64,000 bases of DNA from Callorhinus ursinus (Eukaryota > Chordata > Mammalia > Carnivora > Otariidae). The stretch lies in the NCBI RefSeq assembly GCF_003265705.1, contig NW_020312894.1, positions 2,787,449-2,851,448 of the forward strand, read 5' to 3'. This document shows positions 21,689-33,266 of the stretch, piece after piece. The notes below the pieces were generated by a model. It saw only the letters and a list, made by a program, of their open reading frames with translations. It did not search any database and was not told the origin of the DNA. The translations under genes and the position numbers were made by a program. Position 1 is the first letter of the stretch, and each line of letters begins with the position of its first letter.

Positions 21689-22050
21689 GCTATGGGCTGA
21701 ATTATGTCCCCCCCAAGATTTGTGAGTTGAAATGCTAACCCCAGTACCTCCGAATGTGACTGCATTTAAAGACAGGGCCTTCAGCGAGGTGATTAAGGTA
21801 AAATGAGGCTGTTAGGGTGGGCCCTGATGCAACAGGACCCGTGTCCCTACAACAGGGAATTTGGACACTGGGGGGTGCACACACACAGAGGGAAGGCCCC
21901 ATGAGGACACAGTGGGAAGGTGCCGTCAACAAGCCAAGGAGGGAGGCCTCTGGAGAAACCCCCGCCCACACGTGGATGGTGGGCTTGGGGACTCTGGACC
22001 GTAAGAGGACAAACACCACTGGTTAAGGCCACACATACGGTGCTTTGTGC
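21689..22050 (+). mobile_element. MLT1-type LTR, sense
   Basis: GCTATGGGCTGAATTATGTC opens the element in the usual MLT1 way, followed by GTTGAAATGCTAACCCC, GGGTGGGCCCTGATGC, GAGGACACAGTGGGAAGGTG and a closing GGTTAAGGCCACACATACGG. It is diverged but co-linear over the full LTR length. No internal sequence is attached. Confidence 0.75.
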
Positions 22051-22077
22051 CGAGGCTCCTGTTACCTTCCGCCCTTT

Positions 22078-22119
22078 GTCACCTCCCTGGTCCCAAGTGT
22101 CACCTCCCTGGTCCCAAGT
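22078..22119. repeat. Perfect 21-bp tandem duplication
   Basis: The unit at 22078-22098 (GTCACCTCCCTGG plus the next eight bases) is repeated exactly at 22099-22119. Two identical copies with no decay indicate a recent slippage or replication duplication. Confidence 0.95.
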
Positions 22120-23149
22120 GTCTCCGAGGCAGGCTCACAGCCCGTGTCCACATGTGGTCTGTGAGGAAGGCACAGAATGGCAGGCAAGGGAGTCACGCGC
22201 CCTGGGAAGCCTGGGGGACAGGGGCTGTCCTGTGCGCCATGGCGCGGACACTGGCCCCACGAACTGCAGCAGCCCCCACATGTCACCGGACGCCCAACAC
22301 CGGGGTCTTGAGTCTCAGCGTCAGAGAAATGAACACGGGCTCGAGAGAAGGAAAGCCGACATCGGGTATCAGAGAGAGAGCCTGGATACAGAGGAGCCGA
22401 CAGGAAAGAGGACCATGGCGTCCCGGGAATGCAGCCTGCGGGGCTTGTAAAGTCACTTTTCCAAAGGGGGAGGGGCTGAGAGTGGGGGAGCATCTGTGGG
22501 TCCCACGGTCACTGTCTCGGGGGCATCACTTTTCAGTGGGCACAAGACCATCACAGGATGCCTTTCTCCATGGTGGAGTTCTACCAGGGCTCCTGGAAAA
22601 CAGAACTAGTGCGCAAGCAGGCCTTCCATTGTTAACAGCAGGATCCCGAGACCTCCGGCTGATCCTCAGGCAAAGGGAACCTGTCTGCCTGCACATGGCA
22701 CAAGGTGGAGCTCCTTACTTGGTCAGCTGCTGGAAAGTTCTGGAAGATAAGGCCCGCAGAGTCCGGCGTGCTAGGGAGCACAGGTCCAGGCCTCTGTTGC
22801 CACTCTGGAAACCTCACGGGATGGACAGACAAGTGCCAGGGGTTTTGTGGAAGCCACCACATGGCAGGTGCCTCACCTCCCACCCCCGGCCACAAGCCTG
22901 ACCTCCAGCAAAGGCTTCTGGGAGGGGCACTCTGCCCCCTTGGGAGCTCGTCCTGGCAGCCAAGGGAGAGGTGGGCGGGCGTGGACAAGCCGCCGTCCAC
23001 TCCCGGAAGCCAGTGGCCTTTCGTGCAGACAGAACAGGAGCGTCAGGGATGCCGGGAGGGTGGCAGGTCGGTGCTAGCCGGCCTCACAGATGGTGCTGGG
23101 CAGGTCCCTCCCGGGCTGCAGACCGGGGGTCATTCCCAATGAGGCTGCG

Positions 23150-23510
23150 GTGTTGTCGGCCAGCAGCCGGGGTTATTTTAAGCACGATCATTTTCTCATA
23201 AGCTCTGCTGATGGCCTTCCTATTATTGCTTTTCAGAGAAAAGATTCAGGATGGCAGCAAACGCTATGGAAGAGAGGATATTAGGCTTAGACTGACCATA
23301 ACAAAATTATTATAAAAGCTGAGCTCTCTATAGTTTATACTGTATCATTAAGTGCGTATTTTCCCCACGTGCTGCTCAGCAGACCAGCAAAGCAAGTGTT
23401 TGTTGCAGATTTCAATCTCTGTGAGCAATAAATTCAGTGTTCCGCATAAAGAGATTGCACAAAACCTGTTCATTGCGATTCCCACGTCTCTGGGATGGCA
23501 GAGGGCGTCG
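23150..23510. promoter_or_regulatory. Repeat-free AT-rich block, candidate conserved element
   Basis: Inside GC-rich DNA this block is AT-rich and free of repeat signatures, with GGGGTTATTTTAAGCACGAT, CATAACAAAATTATTATAAA and GTTTATACTGTATCATTAAG. Such islands are often conserved developmental enhancers in mammals. This is an inference from composition only. Confidence 0.3.
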
Positions 23511-24000
23511 GCGGAAGGTTCCTCCTTCTCAGGGAGGTTTGAGCAAGAAGTCAGTCCTGCCAGTTTAAGTCAGCACAGGCGGACGCGTCGAGAGCAAGGC
23601 AGTGAAGTGGAATTGTAGGGCCCAGAGGCTGGGCTCCCGCCCTCTGCGTTCTCAATTGCAAGTCAGGACTCCCAGTGTTACCTGTAATGTGCCTCAGAGA
23701 TCTTTTGCATTTCGAATGTAATATTTTAACCAGAAGGCTCCCGAAGCATCAGAGACCGCTTCGTCTGAAGAGGGAGAATCCTCCCGTGTGATGTCTCAAA
23801 CCCCAATTCAGAGCCAGGAGGGGCCTTGTGCCTTCCTCCCGCCGGCCTATGCGGCCCCTTCTGCCAGTGGTCCCCAGTGGCCCCCAGTGGCCTCTGCAGG
23901 ATGGACCGTGGCCGGGTCCCAGCCCCCGAGGCCCCCTGGTGCCGAGCATCTCCTGCACCTCTCAGCCTCCTTATTTACCAGGCCAGGCAAAGGTCTGAGC

Positions 24001-24428
24001 TTCCTGGGGCTGTGGCAACCAGATACCACAAGCCTGGTGGCTCACAGCAAGTGTATTCTTCTATAGTCCTAAAGCCAGAAGCCCTCCGCGCAAGCTGTTA
24101 GCAGTGCTACGTTCTTCTGGTGTCTTCAGGGAGACAACCGTGTCTTGGCTTTTCCAGCTTCTAGAGGCCTCCTGCACTCTTGGCTGCTGGGCCCATCCTG
24201 ACCCGCTCCAATCTCTGCCTGTCATCAGACCCTGGTCCTCCTGCCCCCGCCTCTAAGGACCCTTGAGATTATACTGGATCCACGCAGATAACCCAGAATC
24301 ATCCCCCATCCCAGGTCCTTAATTTAATCACATCTGCAAAGTTCCCTTTGCTGGGCAAGGTCACATATTAACAGCCTTGGGGATGGAGACATGGACATCT
24401 TTAGGGGCCATAATCGTGTCTAACACAA
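24001..24428 (-). mobile_element. MLT1-like LTR, antisense
   Basis: Plus-strand order is GGGGCTGTGGCAACCAGATA, CCACAAGCCTGGTGGCTCAC, then CAGGTCCTTAATTTAATCAC, TCACATCTGCAAAGTTCC and GGGGATGGAGACATGGACAT. This matches the antisense order of a MaLR/MLT1-type LTR, although the end differs from the copies at 11979 and 45555, so it is another subfamily. Confidence 0.65.
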
Positions 24429-25410
24429 AACTGGTTTTCTCTGTAATTCTACCATATGGGATGGTTTACGAATGCTCTTGCATATTTGTCAAGTCACAAC
24501 CTTTCATTTTAAATGTACTGGCTAGGAGCACAGAAGAGGGAATAGGGAAAGGGCAGACTAACTATGGGAAGTGTCCTCCCCCAAGGCCACCCCTGGCTTG
24601 CGTCACCTGGGAGCAGAGCGTCTGAGGCAGGACGGGCAGCGAGGCTGAACCCTCATATCGTCGCCCAGAGACCCCACTAATATTATGAGGATGTGCCCCC
24701 AAGAGCCGCCTCAGCTCTCTGAAAACTTAATTTCCTTTTATAGTCCTGGACCATCTGCCCATCTAGGGCTTGAGACCACCAGACCCATTTTCCTGACAAT
24801 CACCTTTCAACACTCACTGCTCGAGGCTTCTCTGAAATTAAAACAGCACTCCTTGACCCAGTGCCTCTTCCAGGATCTCCCAGCTCTTTCTGCTGGCTGT
24901 TCATGGAGGGTGAGGGTCCCAGGATAAGCCCACTCACAGGAGAGTCCCCCACCTTAAGGGGTGGGAATCTCAAAGCAGAGTGAAAGAAGGTCCATTTGCG
25001 CAGAGATGTAGTAAGCCTCTTGGAAAAACCAAAGAGAGATCGTGGAGATTTGTGTTCTGATGGTGGGACATCCACGGTAGACCCTCAGGCAGACCCTGGG
25101 AAAGGATCCAGAACCCTCTTGCAACCTTGGTGGGGAGTAACACGGGGGGGGGGGGGGGGAAGTACATTATAAGGACTCAGCTGGTTGCTAGAGATAGGAA
25201 ATGTAATGCAAAATCGCTTGAGCAAAAGAAAACATAAAGGCTCACACTCTGAAGAACTCAGGGGTCAACAGCTTCAGGCAGAGTTGGATCCCGACGTTCA
25301 GACAGTGTCATGAGGCATTCTTGCATTCCCTACCTCAGCTCTGCTTTCAGTGGTGTGTCCAGGGCCAACCTGTGCTTCACCACCCTGAGTGACAGCTCCT
25401 TAAATTCCAT
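24429..25410. other. Unassigned sequence with a 16-G run
   Basis: Mixed composition and no gene. A homopolymer of 16 G lies at 25144-25159. The remainder shows no repeat I can name. Confidence 0.4.
25144..25159. repeat. G homopolymer (16 bases)
   Basis: Sixteen consecutive G after CAC and before AAGTACATT. Runs this long are rare, error-prone in sequencing and able to form G-quadruplexes, so the exact length should be treated as uncertain. Confidence 0.95.
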
Positions 25411-25585
25411 AGCCCTGGCTCAGTCGGTTGAGCATCTAACTCTGATTTCAGCTCACGGGTCATGGGATGGAGCCCTGCAGCAGGCTCCCTGATCAGCGGA
25501 GAATCTGCTTGAAGATGCTCTCCCTCTGCCCCTCCACCCAGTCCCTCCCCTCTCTAATAAATAAATAAAATCTTTTTGAAAAAAT
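25411..25585 (+). mobile_element. SINEC (CAN-SINE), 5'-truncated older copy
   Basis: Starts within the tRNA-like head (GCCCTGGCTCAGTCGGTTGA), then AGCATCTAACTCTGATTTCA, a CT-rich part and an (AAAT)n tail ending AAAATCTTTTTG. The first bases of the head (GGGGCGCCTGG) are missing or diverged. A short direct repeat AAATTC near 25402 and 25584 may be the target-site duplication. Confidence 0.85.
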
Positions 25586-26245
25586 TCTGTCCCCCATCTG
25601 CCCCACTGGCCTCTCCCTCCCCCAGTGTTGCCTCCATGCTTAGGCAGGCTTTCCCCTCACGGTGACAGAAGTCTCCTTCCCTAGTAGTCCACGCAGAAAT
25701 GTCAGGATATCCTCTCACTGGGCCCTGCTAAGTGGGCTGGGGGCTGGGAAAGCCTCCTCCCCACAAAGAAAAACCATGGACTGAATGCAGGGCAGCAGAA
25801 GCGACAAGTGTCCACCCCGCCAGGAACTCAGCACAAGGTGGAAAAGAGCCCAGGACTGAGCCCACGCTGACATTTGAACATCTGTGGGGTACAGCCAGAC
25901 CTTTCACAGCGGACACCCGCCTCTTTCTGACACAAACTGCAGAGAACGATGTGTACCCAGTTCCTCTGGAGTAAAGGCTGTAAAAATACAAAAAGAACAA
26001 GACCAACTGTGGGACACCTGGCAAAGACTTGAAGCCCCGGCAGCAGAAACATCCTCCCCATTTGTGAACATCAGAAAAACTGGGGCTACGGCCAAAAAGA
26101 CCAGCCAGGGGGACACAGCCCATCAGAGCCCAGACTGGCCCTGCTGGACACGGGAGTGGGACTGGCAAGAGGAGAGATCACTGCCAAGGGCAGAGCGCTG
26201 CCAGGACTGGGCTGGGCTGCTGGTTCCTGAGAAGGGAGGGGTGTT
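25586..26245. other. Unassigned sequence
   Basis: Mixed to GC-rich with chance open frames on both strands. No repeat or exon recognised. Confidence 0.35.
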
Positions 26246-26690
26246 GGTGTCCTGGAGCTGCTGAAACCAATGACCACAAGTGGGGTGACTTCAAACAATG
26301 GGATGCATTCTCTCACGGTCCTGCAGGCCAGAAGTCAGGACGCAAGGTGTCAGCAGGGCTGTGCTCCCTCCAGGGTCTCTGGGGAGAATCCTTCTTTGCC
26401 TCACCCTGCTCCCGATGGCCCAAGGCGTCCCTTGGCTTTGCAGCCACATCATCCCTTCACATGGCCTCTCCTGGGGTCTCTGTGTTTCCTCTCCACTCCT
26501 GCCCCTCTGAGGACATCTGTCGTTGGACTTTGGCCACCCTAATGCAGGATGACCCCATCTCGAGATCCTTACCTTGATTTCATCTACAAAGGAAAGTCCC
26601 TATTTCTAAATAAGGTCACATTCACAAGTACTAGGTGTTAGGACCTGGCCATATCTCTTGGGGGATGCTCATCACCCCACTATTATGGTA
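26246..26690 (-). mobile_element. MLT1-like LTR, antisense
   Basis: Plus-strand order is GGTGTCCTGGAGCTGCTGAA, TCTCTCACGGTCCTGCAGGC, CAGAAGTCAGGACGCAAGGT, then TATTTCTAAATAAGGTCACA and GTACTAGGTGTTAGGACC. It resembles the copy at 24001-24428. Full-length-like at about 440 bases, with no internal sequence. Confidence 0.7.
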
Positions 26691-27737
26691 AGCCTCGTCA
26701 TCACCTTCAGAATCCTCTCTGTCTCTCCACATGCTTGGGAAGAAGCTTCTGCTGCAGGCCCAGCACCCAAGGCTTGCCAGGAAAAGAAAAGCCCATCCCC
26801 CAACAGGTTCTTCCTAGTCCAGGCTCTGATAGGGAAATGTGGTCAAAAAACAGGGAAGGCCCCTGGGAAACCAGCTCGGGGTGCTGCCCTGCCTGGAGGC
26901 CAGCCTCGGCTGAAAAGTCTCTGAAATGTGCAACTCGATGAAAATCGTAAAGTGCTTCTAACTGTACCTAAGCCCTCAGCTCAGTCTCCCTCCGACTTCC
27001 CCAGAAAGAGCCAAGTCTTTATCACACCGGCATAGAAGTCAAGAGAATTCCATGGGTCTCAGAGGTTCTCGGATCCAGTGTGATCACAAACCCCCTGGTA
27101 GGCTGTCCACACCGGTATCTCGGAGCCCCCCATCCCGTCTGCCCCATGGCACTGGTGGTGATGACCCAGAGAGAGCGGGCCCATCCTGCAAGTCCTGTGT
27201 CATCAGAGAGACTGTTCTTGGTGAGATTAAAATGAAATTCAGAAATAGATTCTAAAAGCATTTCCTAGTATAGCACAGATGATCTGTAAACATGCTTTAT
27301 CTGAGCAAGGAGTCCCTTCTCCCTCCATGAAGAAAAGGAATGCCAGCAAATGTGGGGTTCTCTGTGAAGCCTCAGATGTCTCTCCCGATGATCCCCAGCA
27401 GGGAGAGCAGGCAGCAGGGCCCTGTGGGGGGCACAGGCCCCAGACACGGGACAGGTGTGCTGGTAAGTGTCCATGCCAGTCATGTCGCGATGATGCTGAA
27501 CAAGGGCTTACAGGTGGGCTTTAAACCAACCCAGAAAAATCAAGTAATGTGATGTCGGTGCTTCCCAATGTTATGGAGCAGACGCAGAGCTGTCCCAAGT
27601 GCGAGTCTTCTGGCTGGGAAATGTTCTTCATCTTTGCTTCACCAGGTCAGCCTCTACCCTGGAGCATTCCTTTCAGCCTAAGAAAGCCTGAGTGCATTTC
27701 TCGGGTGAGCATCCTCACACATGAAGTGCCTTCCTAG
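26691..27737. other. Unassigned sequence
   Basis: No recognised gene or repeat. Open frames are short and lack domains. Confidence 0.35.
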
Positions 27738-27892
27738 ATCAGTACCTCCCCAGTATTAAGGTGCATAGAAATCAGCTGGGGTGAGGGTCTGGTTAAAATG
27801 CAGATCCGTAGCTCCGGGGCGGGACCAGCAGGTTCCCAGGTGATCCTGATGCTTCTGGGCCACGGATCACACTTTGAGTAGACAGTGTCCTC
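27738..27892 (-). mobile_element. MER5A-like hAT DNA transposon remnant
   Basis: CAGTACCTCCCCAGTATTAA opens the element; GTGCATAGAAATCAGCTGGGG, TTAAAATGCAGATCCGTAGC, TTCCCAGGTGATCCTGATGC and ATCACACTTTGAGTAGACAG follow the MER5A order, a short non-autonomous relative of Charlie hAT transposons. Orientation is a best guess because the family is near-palindromic at its ends. Confidence 0.65.
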
Positions 27893-29650
27893 CTCAATGC
27901 CTCCCTTCCCCCCCAAAACAACAGTTCAAGGCTCAGGTGCATTCCTGCAAGAACAGCTCACCTAGGACTTTTTGAACTGTCAGCTTTCCGCCAACCAGGA
28001 GCCCTCCTGAAACCATGGCTGTTCTCTGCCTGGCGGACACCAACATTCTCTCTGTAGCCAATCTGTCCTCCGTCTCCAGCAGTCTGATAGGCTGAGCAGA
28101 ACTGAGACTCCCTGTCCACAGAGAGTGTCATGAAGCAGCCAAAGAAAAGATAAGAAGGCAAGGCAGCCGTGGTTGAGCCCCCAAGATTCTGACCGTGGCT
28201 ACAGAGGAGACGACCCGGTGCACTGGGACAGCACCAGGTCGATAACATCATCAAGCTGCCGGCTTCTCCCCGGGTCAACCATGAAGCTGCTGGTTTATGT
28301 CCACCTCTGAGAACCGGCCTAAGTACTGCAGAGTCTCCAGGGTCGAGTCAAACACCACCTGACATAAGACCTCCTAACACTTTCCTCTACGGCTCACTGC
28401 CACCCGGGTTCTCTAACTGGCCAGGAGTTAATTTCACGATAAAGCCACAATCCTAACTTGGGGCAAGATGATTAGATGAGCAGAGGTAGAGATGGTAAAA
28501 ATGTAAACCCAACCCAGTGAGAATTTAACTATTTCCAAGGATATACCACCTTAGATCAGTCAACAAAGCTGGGATTTGGTTCTTGTGTTGGAAAAAAGCC
28601 TTCCTTCTGGGTGTTCTGCCCAGCAACTCTCTGGTCTCGGCTGCAGCTCCCAGCATAACTATGGGTTTCTCCTACTGTCAGAGCAAAGAGAAGTTGGGGC
28701 GGGGGTAGTCCTGCAGACCAGGTCCCTTCCTGCTGGACAGGGAGCAAATGGATAAAACCACAACTTAAGACATGTCAACTTACCATAAGCTTTGGAAGTG
28801 TTTATATCCTTCAACCCAGAAATTTTTTGGAAATAATTCAAATAAAGAAAACACTCTAGATTTTGGATTAAACATGGTAGCTTGAAGAACCTCATGTATA
28901 GTTGCTACCTACAAGAGCCCCCGTTGGAATAAAAGCAAAAGGATAAAATAACATAAGTTCAGGAGGACAGAATCAAAGTATATACGTCAACAGCAACAAC
29001 GCCTTGGAAAATAAAAAGCGGGTGGACCATTTCACTTCTGGTGATGGACAAATAGCTCCTGTTGGGCCAACCCTCCTACAGATAACAACTAAAATCTTCA
29101 GGCTGTTTTTTTTTTTAAAGCTGAGGGCACTGGAGAGTGATCAACAGAAGACAGACGCTGGAGGGCAGCAGACGTTCGGAAGAAGGGAAAAGCATGGGGC
29201 AATTTTCCCACTGTCATGACTTTGAGTCTAAGAACAGACCCACATCTGAGACATCCAGAGCAGCTAAACTTTAAGAGCAAACCAGCAGTCTCTCTTGCTT
29301 CTAGCATCAGAGGAGAGAGCTCGGGAAACTATACCACTGGGGAGGCAACGGGGGCAACTGGAGACGGGAGAGCAGAACAAGAGATGTGACTCTGCACATG
29401 AACTCAACCCAGGTTCCTGGCTGGCCACTCAACAACACCTATGCAGGGCAGGCTCCTCACAGCCTGAAGGGCAAAAGAACTTCATTAGACATGAGCTCTT
29501 CACTGCAAGAGAAGGGATCTCAAGTTTGAACTCAAAGCCACATATACTGCCTGCTTAGAAAAGAAAATCAGTAGTCTCTGGAGGCACAGAACAGAATCCA
29601 GAGTCTCTACGACATATCACTCGTAAGGTATTGAATACATGAAGAAACCA
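27893..29650. other. Unassigned sequence left of a DNA transposon
   Basis: No gene. 28,780-29,640 is AT-richer and could be the diverged 5' part of the L1 whose ORF2 lies at 29,986-32,790, but I could not align it convincingly. It includes a T run at 29106-29115. Confidence 0.35.
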
Positions 29651-29985
29651 CAGTCGACCCAGGAACAATGCAGGGGCCAGGGGCACCGACCTCCAGTGCA
29701 GTCAAAATTCCATGTATGGACTGACTCCCCAAAAATGTAACGACAAAAACCCTACCGTTCACCCGAAGTCCTACCGATAACATAAATAGTCGATTAACGC
29801 ATATTTTGTATAAGTATCACATACTGTATTCTTAGAGTAAAGTAAGCTAGAGGAAAGAAAATGTTATTAAGGAAATCGTAAAGAAGAGCAAACCCATTTG
29901 CAGCACTGTACTGTATTTACCTAAAAAAATCCTCATATAGGTGGATCATGCAATTCAAACCCGTGTTGTTTGAGGGTCACCCATG
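29651..29985. mobile_element. Tigger-like (pogo-type) DNA transposon, non-autonomous
   Basis: It opens with CAGTCGACCCAGGAACAATG and closes with CCGTGTTGTTTGAGGGTCAC, which are approximate inverted repeats of each other. The interior has GATAACATAAATAGTCGATT, ATATTTTGTATAAGTATCAC and TAAAGTAAGCTAGAGGAAAG, typical of a common primate/carnivore-shared family of short pogo-type elements. The length of 335 bases is too short for a transposase. Family name not fixed. Confidence 0.7.
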
Positions 29986-30088
29986 CATGGTATTTGAAAA
30001 ACAGCAAAACTAAACAATCACATGTGTGCATACACCCAATAGAACTTCAAACTCTATAAAGCAAAAATTCAATTAAACAATAGACAAG

Positions 30089-30278
30089 AGCGCCTGGGTG
30101 GCTCAGTCAGTTAAGCGTCTGCCTTCGGCTCAGGTCATGATCTCGGGGTCATGGGATCGGGCCCCGCATGGGGCTCCCTGCTCGGCAGGGAGTCTGCTTG
30201 TCCCTCTGCCCCTCCCCCTGTTCATGCTCTCTCTCTTTTTCTCAAATAAATATTTTTTTAAAATAAATAAAAATAAAA
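30089..30278 (+). mobile_element. SINEC (CAN-SINE) in old L1
   Basis: The head GCGCCTGGGTGGCTCAGTCA and GTTAAGCGTCTGCCTTCGGC is intact. The CT-rich part is CTCCCCCTGTTCATGCTCTC, with an A/T tail. The short direct repeat ATAGAC at both edges may be part of the target-site duplication. The first peptide-like frame through it recurs in the other SINE copies and is not a gene. Confidence 0.93.
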
Positions 30279-31183
30279 GGATAGACTATTCTACAAGCAT
30301 CCCTCATAAATTAACAAAATAAACAGATTAAAAATGAGTGAAGCTACAGTTTTGCTCTTTGCTCTGCCCAAAAGCTGCATAATAGACATTCCTGGCAAGT
30401 CCACAGAGCATGTTCACCAAGATATGCTGTATACAGGCCAATAAAATAAGACTTATTAAATATAAAAGGAATAAAACCATGCAAAGTATATTCTCTGACC
30501 AAAGTGGAATTAAATTAGAAATTAACAATACGATATATCAAAATACTGCTAATGTGTGAAAATTAAACAACCTACTTGTAAATAATCCATGTTTCATAAA
30601 AGAAAACGCAAGGGAAATTTAGAAAATATTCTAATTGAATGATAATAAAAATACTACTACTATCATTTTAGATAATAAATAATACTACTACTGAAGGGAT
30701 TTGCTTCAGATGAAATTTACAACTTTAAATATTTATATTAGAAAAAAGGCAGTTCAAAAATAATGAACTAGTGTATGACTCAAAAACCCAGTAAAAAAGG
30801 AGCAAAGTAATCCTAAATTAAACAAAGGAAGGAAATGATGAAGATAAGACATTAAATCAATGAAATGGGGAAAAAAAAAGAGCAACAAAATTTATAAATC
30901 CCTAGCTGTATTGGTAAAGAAAAGGAAGATAATTATCAATATCAGAAATGAAGGAGGGATTATCGCCAAAGGACCCACAGATTTTAAAAGGAAAATAAGG
31001 GAGTATTTGAATAACTATGCACCTACAAATAGAACAACTTATATGAAATGGACAGATTTCCTGAAAAATACACAGCTTACCAAATCTGACACAAAATGAA
31101 ACAGAAACTCTCAACAGCCCTGTATCTGTTAAAGAAGAAAATAACACCCCTCTTCTACAAACTCTTCCAGAAGGTAAGGGAGG

Positions 31184-31387
31184 GGGCGCCTGGGTGGCTC
31201 AGGTGGTTAAGCATCTGCCTTCGGCTCAGGTCATGGTCCCAGGGTCCTGGGATCGAGTCCCGCATCGGGCTCCCTGCTCCGCGGGAAGCCTGCTTCTCCC
31301 TCTCCCACTCCCCCTGCTTGTGTTCCCTCTCCCGCTGTGTCTCTCTCTGTCAAATAAATGAATAAAATCTTAAAAAAAAAAAAAAAA
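31184..31387 (+). mobile_element. SINEC (CAN-SINE), young-looking, in old L1
   Basis: Head GGCGCCTGGGTGGCTCAG with pol III A-box-like TGGCTCAGGTGG at 31195-31206 and B-box-like GGATCGAGTCC at 31250-31260. The CT-rich part is followed by AATAAATGAATAAAATC and a 15-base A run. L1 sequence GAAGGTAAGGGAGG before it and GAAGGGAGGAGGG after it form an imperfect target-site duplication. The clean A tail suggests it is among the younger copies here. Confidence 0.94.
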
Positions 31388-33246
31388 GAAGGGAGGAGGG
31401 AACCTTTGCAGATCCACTGAATCCAGCATAATTCTAACACAATAAACTGAAAATCACAGGAAAATATGCCTCGTGGACATAGACACAAATGTCCTTAACC
31501 AACTTGAGCAAATATAATCCGGTCACATAGAAAGAGAATATTATCATGGGAGCATGTGAGAATTATCCCAGGAATACAAGGCGAGCTTAACATTCAAAAA
31601 GCACTAAATATAAATTGTGCTATTAACAGAATAAAAGACAATTATATGATTGTTTCGACAGTCATCAAAAAAGCACTTGGCAATTTGACAAAATTCAACA
31701 GCCACTCATGATTTTTAAAATCTTGGCAAACCGGGACTAGAAAGGAACACTTTCAATCTACCAAAGATACCCACACACAAACCTAAGCTAAAGTTACACT
31801 GAAAGTTGAAAAAGATTGCACGCTCCCCTTTACTATTAAGACTGATGTGATGATGTCTACTCTCCTTATTTATATTCCATATTACACTGGAAGTCCTCAC
31901 CATTATAATACGGCAAGAAAAAGCAACAAACAGAACAGAGATTAGAAAAGGAGCAGTAATATTATCCATGTGCAGATAACACCACTGTTCACATAGAAAA
32001 TCCTAAGGAATTTATGAAACAACTATTAGAACTAATAAGGTCACAGAACACAGTTTAAAATACAACAATAGATTGTAATTTTACATCCTAGCAACAAACA
32101 ATTGGAAAATGAAAGTTTTAGAATTCCTCTTGCAGTAGAATCAAAAAATAAAATACTTAGTAAAAATTCAATAAACACACGCAATACCTGTTCACTAGAA
32201 GCCATAAAATATTACTGAGAGACATTAAATTAGACCTAAATAAATGAAGAGACATCCCACGCTCCTGGCTTTGAAGACTCAATATTGTTAGGATGTCAAT
32301 TCCCTCAAAATTTCTCTATAAATTTAACACAATCCCAATCAAAAGCACAGCTGGCTTTTATGTAGAAATTCACAAGCTGGTTCCAAAATTTGTATGGAAA
32401 TGCAAACTACCTAAAACTGCCAAAACAATTTTAGAAAAGAAGAATAATGTGGAGGACTACAGTCCCTGACTTGAAGACTCACTACAAAGCTACGGTAATC
32501 AAGGCAGTGTGACATCGGCATAAAGCCCCAACAAATATATCAGTGCAACAGAACAGGCAGCAAAAACAGCAAAACAGATTCAACAAAGGCGCAGAAGCAA
32601 CGTAACATAAGAAGGAGTCTTTACAAGAAACTGTGTTGGAACAACTGGATGTCCATAGGAAAACAGAGCCCTTGGCCCTTCTCACGAGATGCATTCATGT
32701 TAGGTGCCAGATTCACTCAGGGGAAGGACGAGTCACTAGAACTAAATATTATGTCCAGAAACCGCAACTATGTTTGTCGGCACTAATGTCTTTAAAAGGA
32801 ACTGATGCCCAGCAACCACACCAATGGGATTGCGGCTCTGTGCCGTCAGCAGCAGGAGCACGAGAAGGTGCTTGCACGGGACTTGCTGAGCAGCGGGCTG
32901 TTTCTGTTGCCATGCCCCTGTGCGGAGCTGCGGACAGTGGGATGCACCTCTGGTCCCTCCCCTATGGAGGGGAGTCCTCTCCAAGGCCCAGTGAGCCCTT
33001 GCCCTGGCCCCTGGCCCACGGATCTCCACGGGGGACATCCGGGGAGGGAAAGGGCCACAGCGGCACAAGGGAGTGAGGACCATGCAGAGGGAAGCATCTT
33101 CTACACCCAAAACCGCGGCCACGGGGACACCAGTCGCTACAGCAGGACGGCATCGCGTTCATCACTGACAGGAAAACAACATTCTCATTCTGCAGGTCCA
33201 TTTACACGAGCCAACAAAACCCCAAATCCCCTTTTCTGCCCCGGGG

Positions 33247-33266
33247 TTTTTTTTTTTTTTTTTTTT
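33247..33266. repeat. T homopolymer (20 bases)
   Basis: Twenty consecutive T after CCCCGGGG. It may be the reversed A tail of a lost retroposon, but no retroposon body is recognisable beside it, so it is listed only as a simple repeat. Length is likely variable. Confidence 0.95.

Larger units (their letters stand above)
22051..24000. other. GC-rich unassigned region
   Basis: Contains the window's longest single open frame (22047-22901 plus, 284 codons). It starts in the tail of an MLT1 LTR, has no recognisable domain and overlaps long frames on the opposite strand, so I treat it as chance. A 21-base tandem duplication at 22078-22119 and a repeat-free AT-rich block at 23150-23510 are listed separately. 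Confidence 0.4.
29986..32790 (+). mobile_element. Old L1 ORF2 remnant carrying two SINEs
   Basis: Decayed LINE-1 that runs in ORF2 order. It includes the segment around CCAAAGTGGAATTAAATTAG at 30500, ACACAGCTTACCAAATCTGAC at 31070, CAAACTCTTCCAGAAGG at 31159, GTGCAGATAACACCACTG (reverse-transcriptase region) at 31970, and GAAGACTCAATATTGTTAGG at 32270. Stops and indels are frequent and no frame is usable. SINE insertions at 30089 and 31184 interrupt it in the same orientation. It ends diffusely near 32790. Confidence 0.85.

Noticed and set aside
22047..22901. Longest single open frame, 284 codons, plus strand
   Set aside because: It begins in the tail of an MLT1 LTR, lies in GC-rich DNA, has no recognisable domain, spans a tandem duplication, and other long frames overlap it on both strands.
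28130..28450. Possible processed pseudogene or exon
   Set aside because: No poly-A tail, no duplication at the edges and no recognisable protein in any frame.
30098..31365. Similar peptides (with FSLSHSPCLCSLSRCVS-like ends) at several places, suggesting a small gene family
   Set aside because: All are translations of the SINEC head and CT-rich part, also present at 14869-15120.
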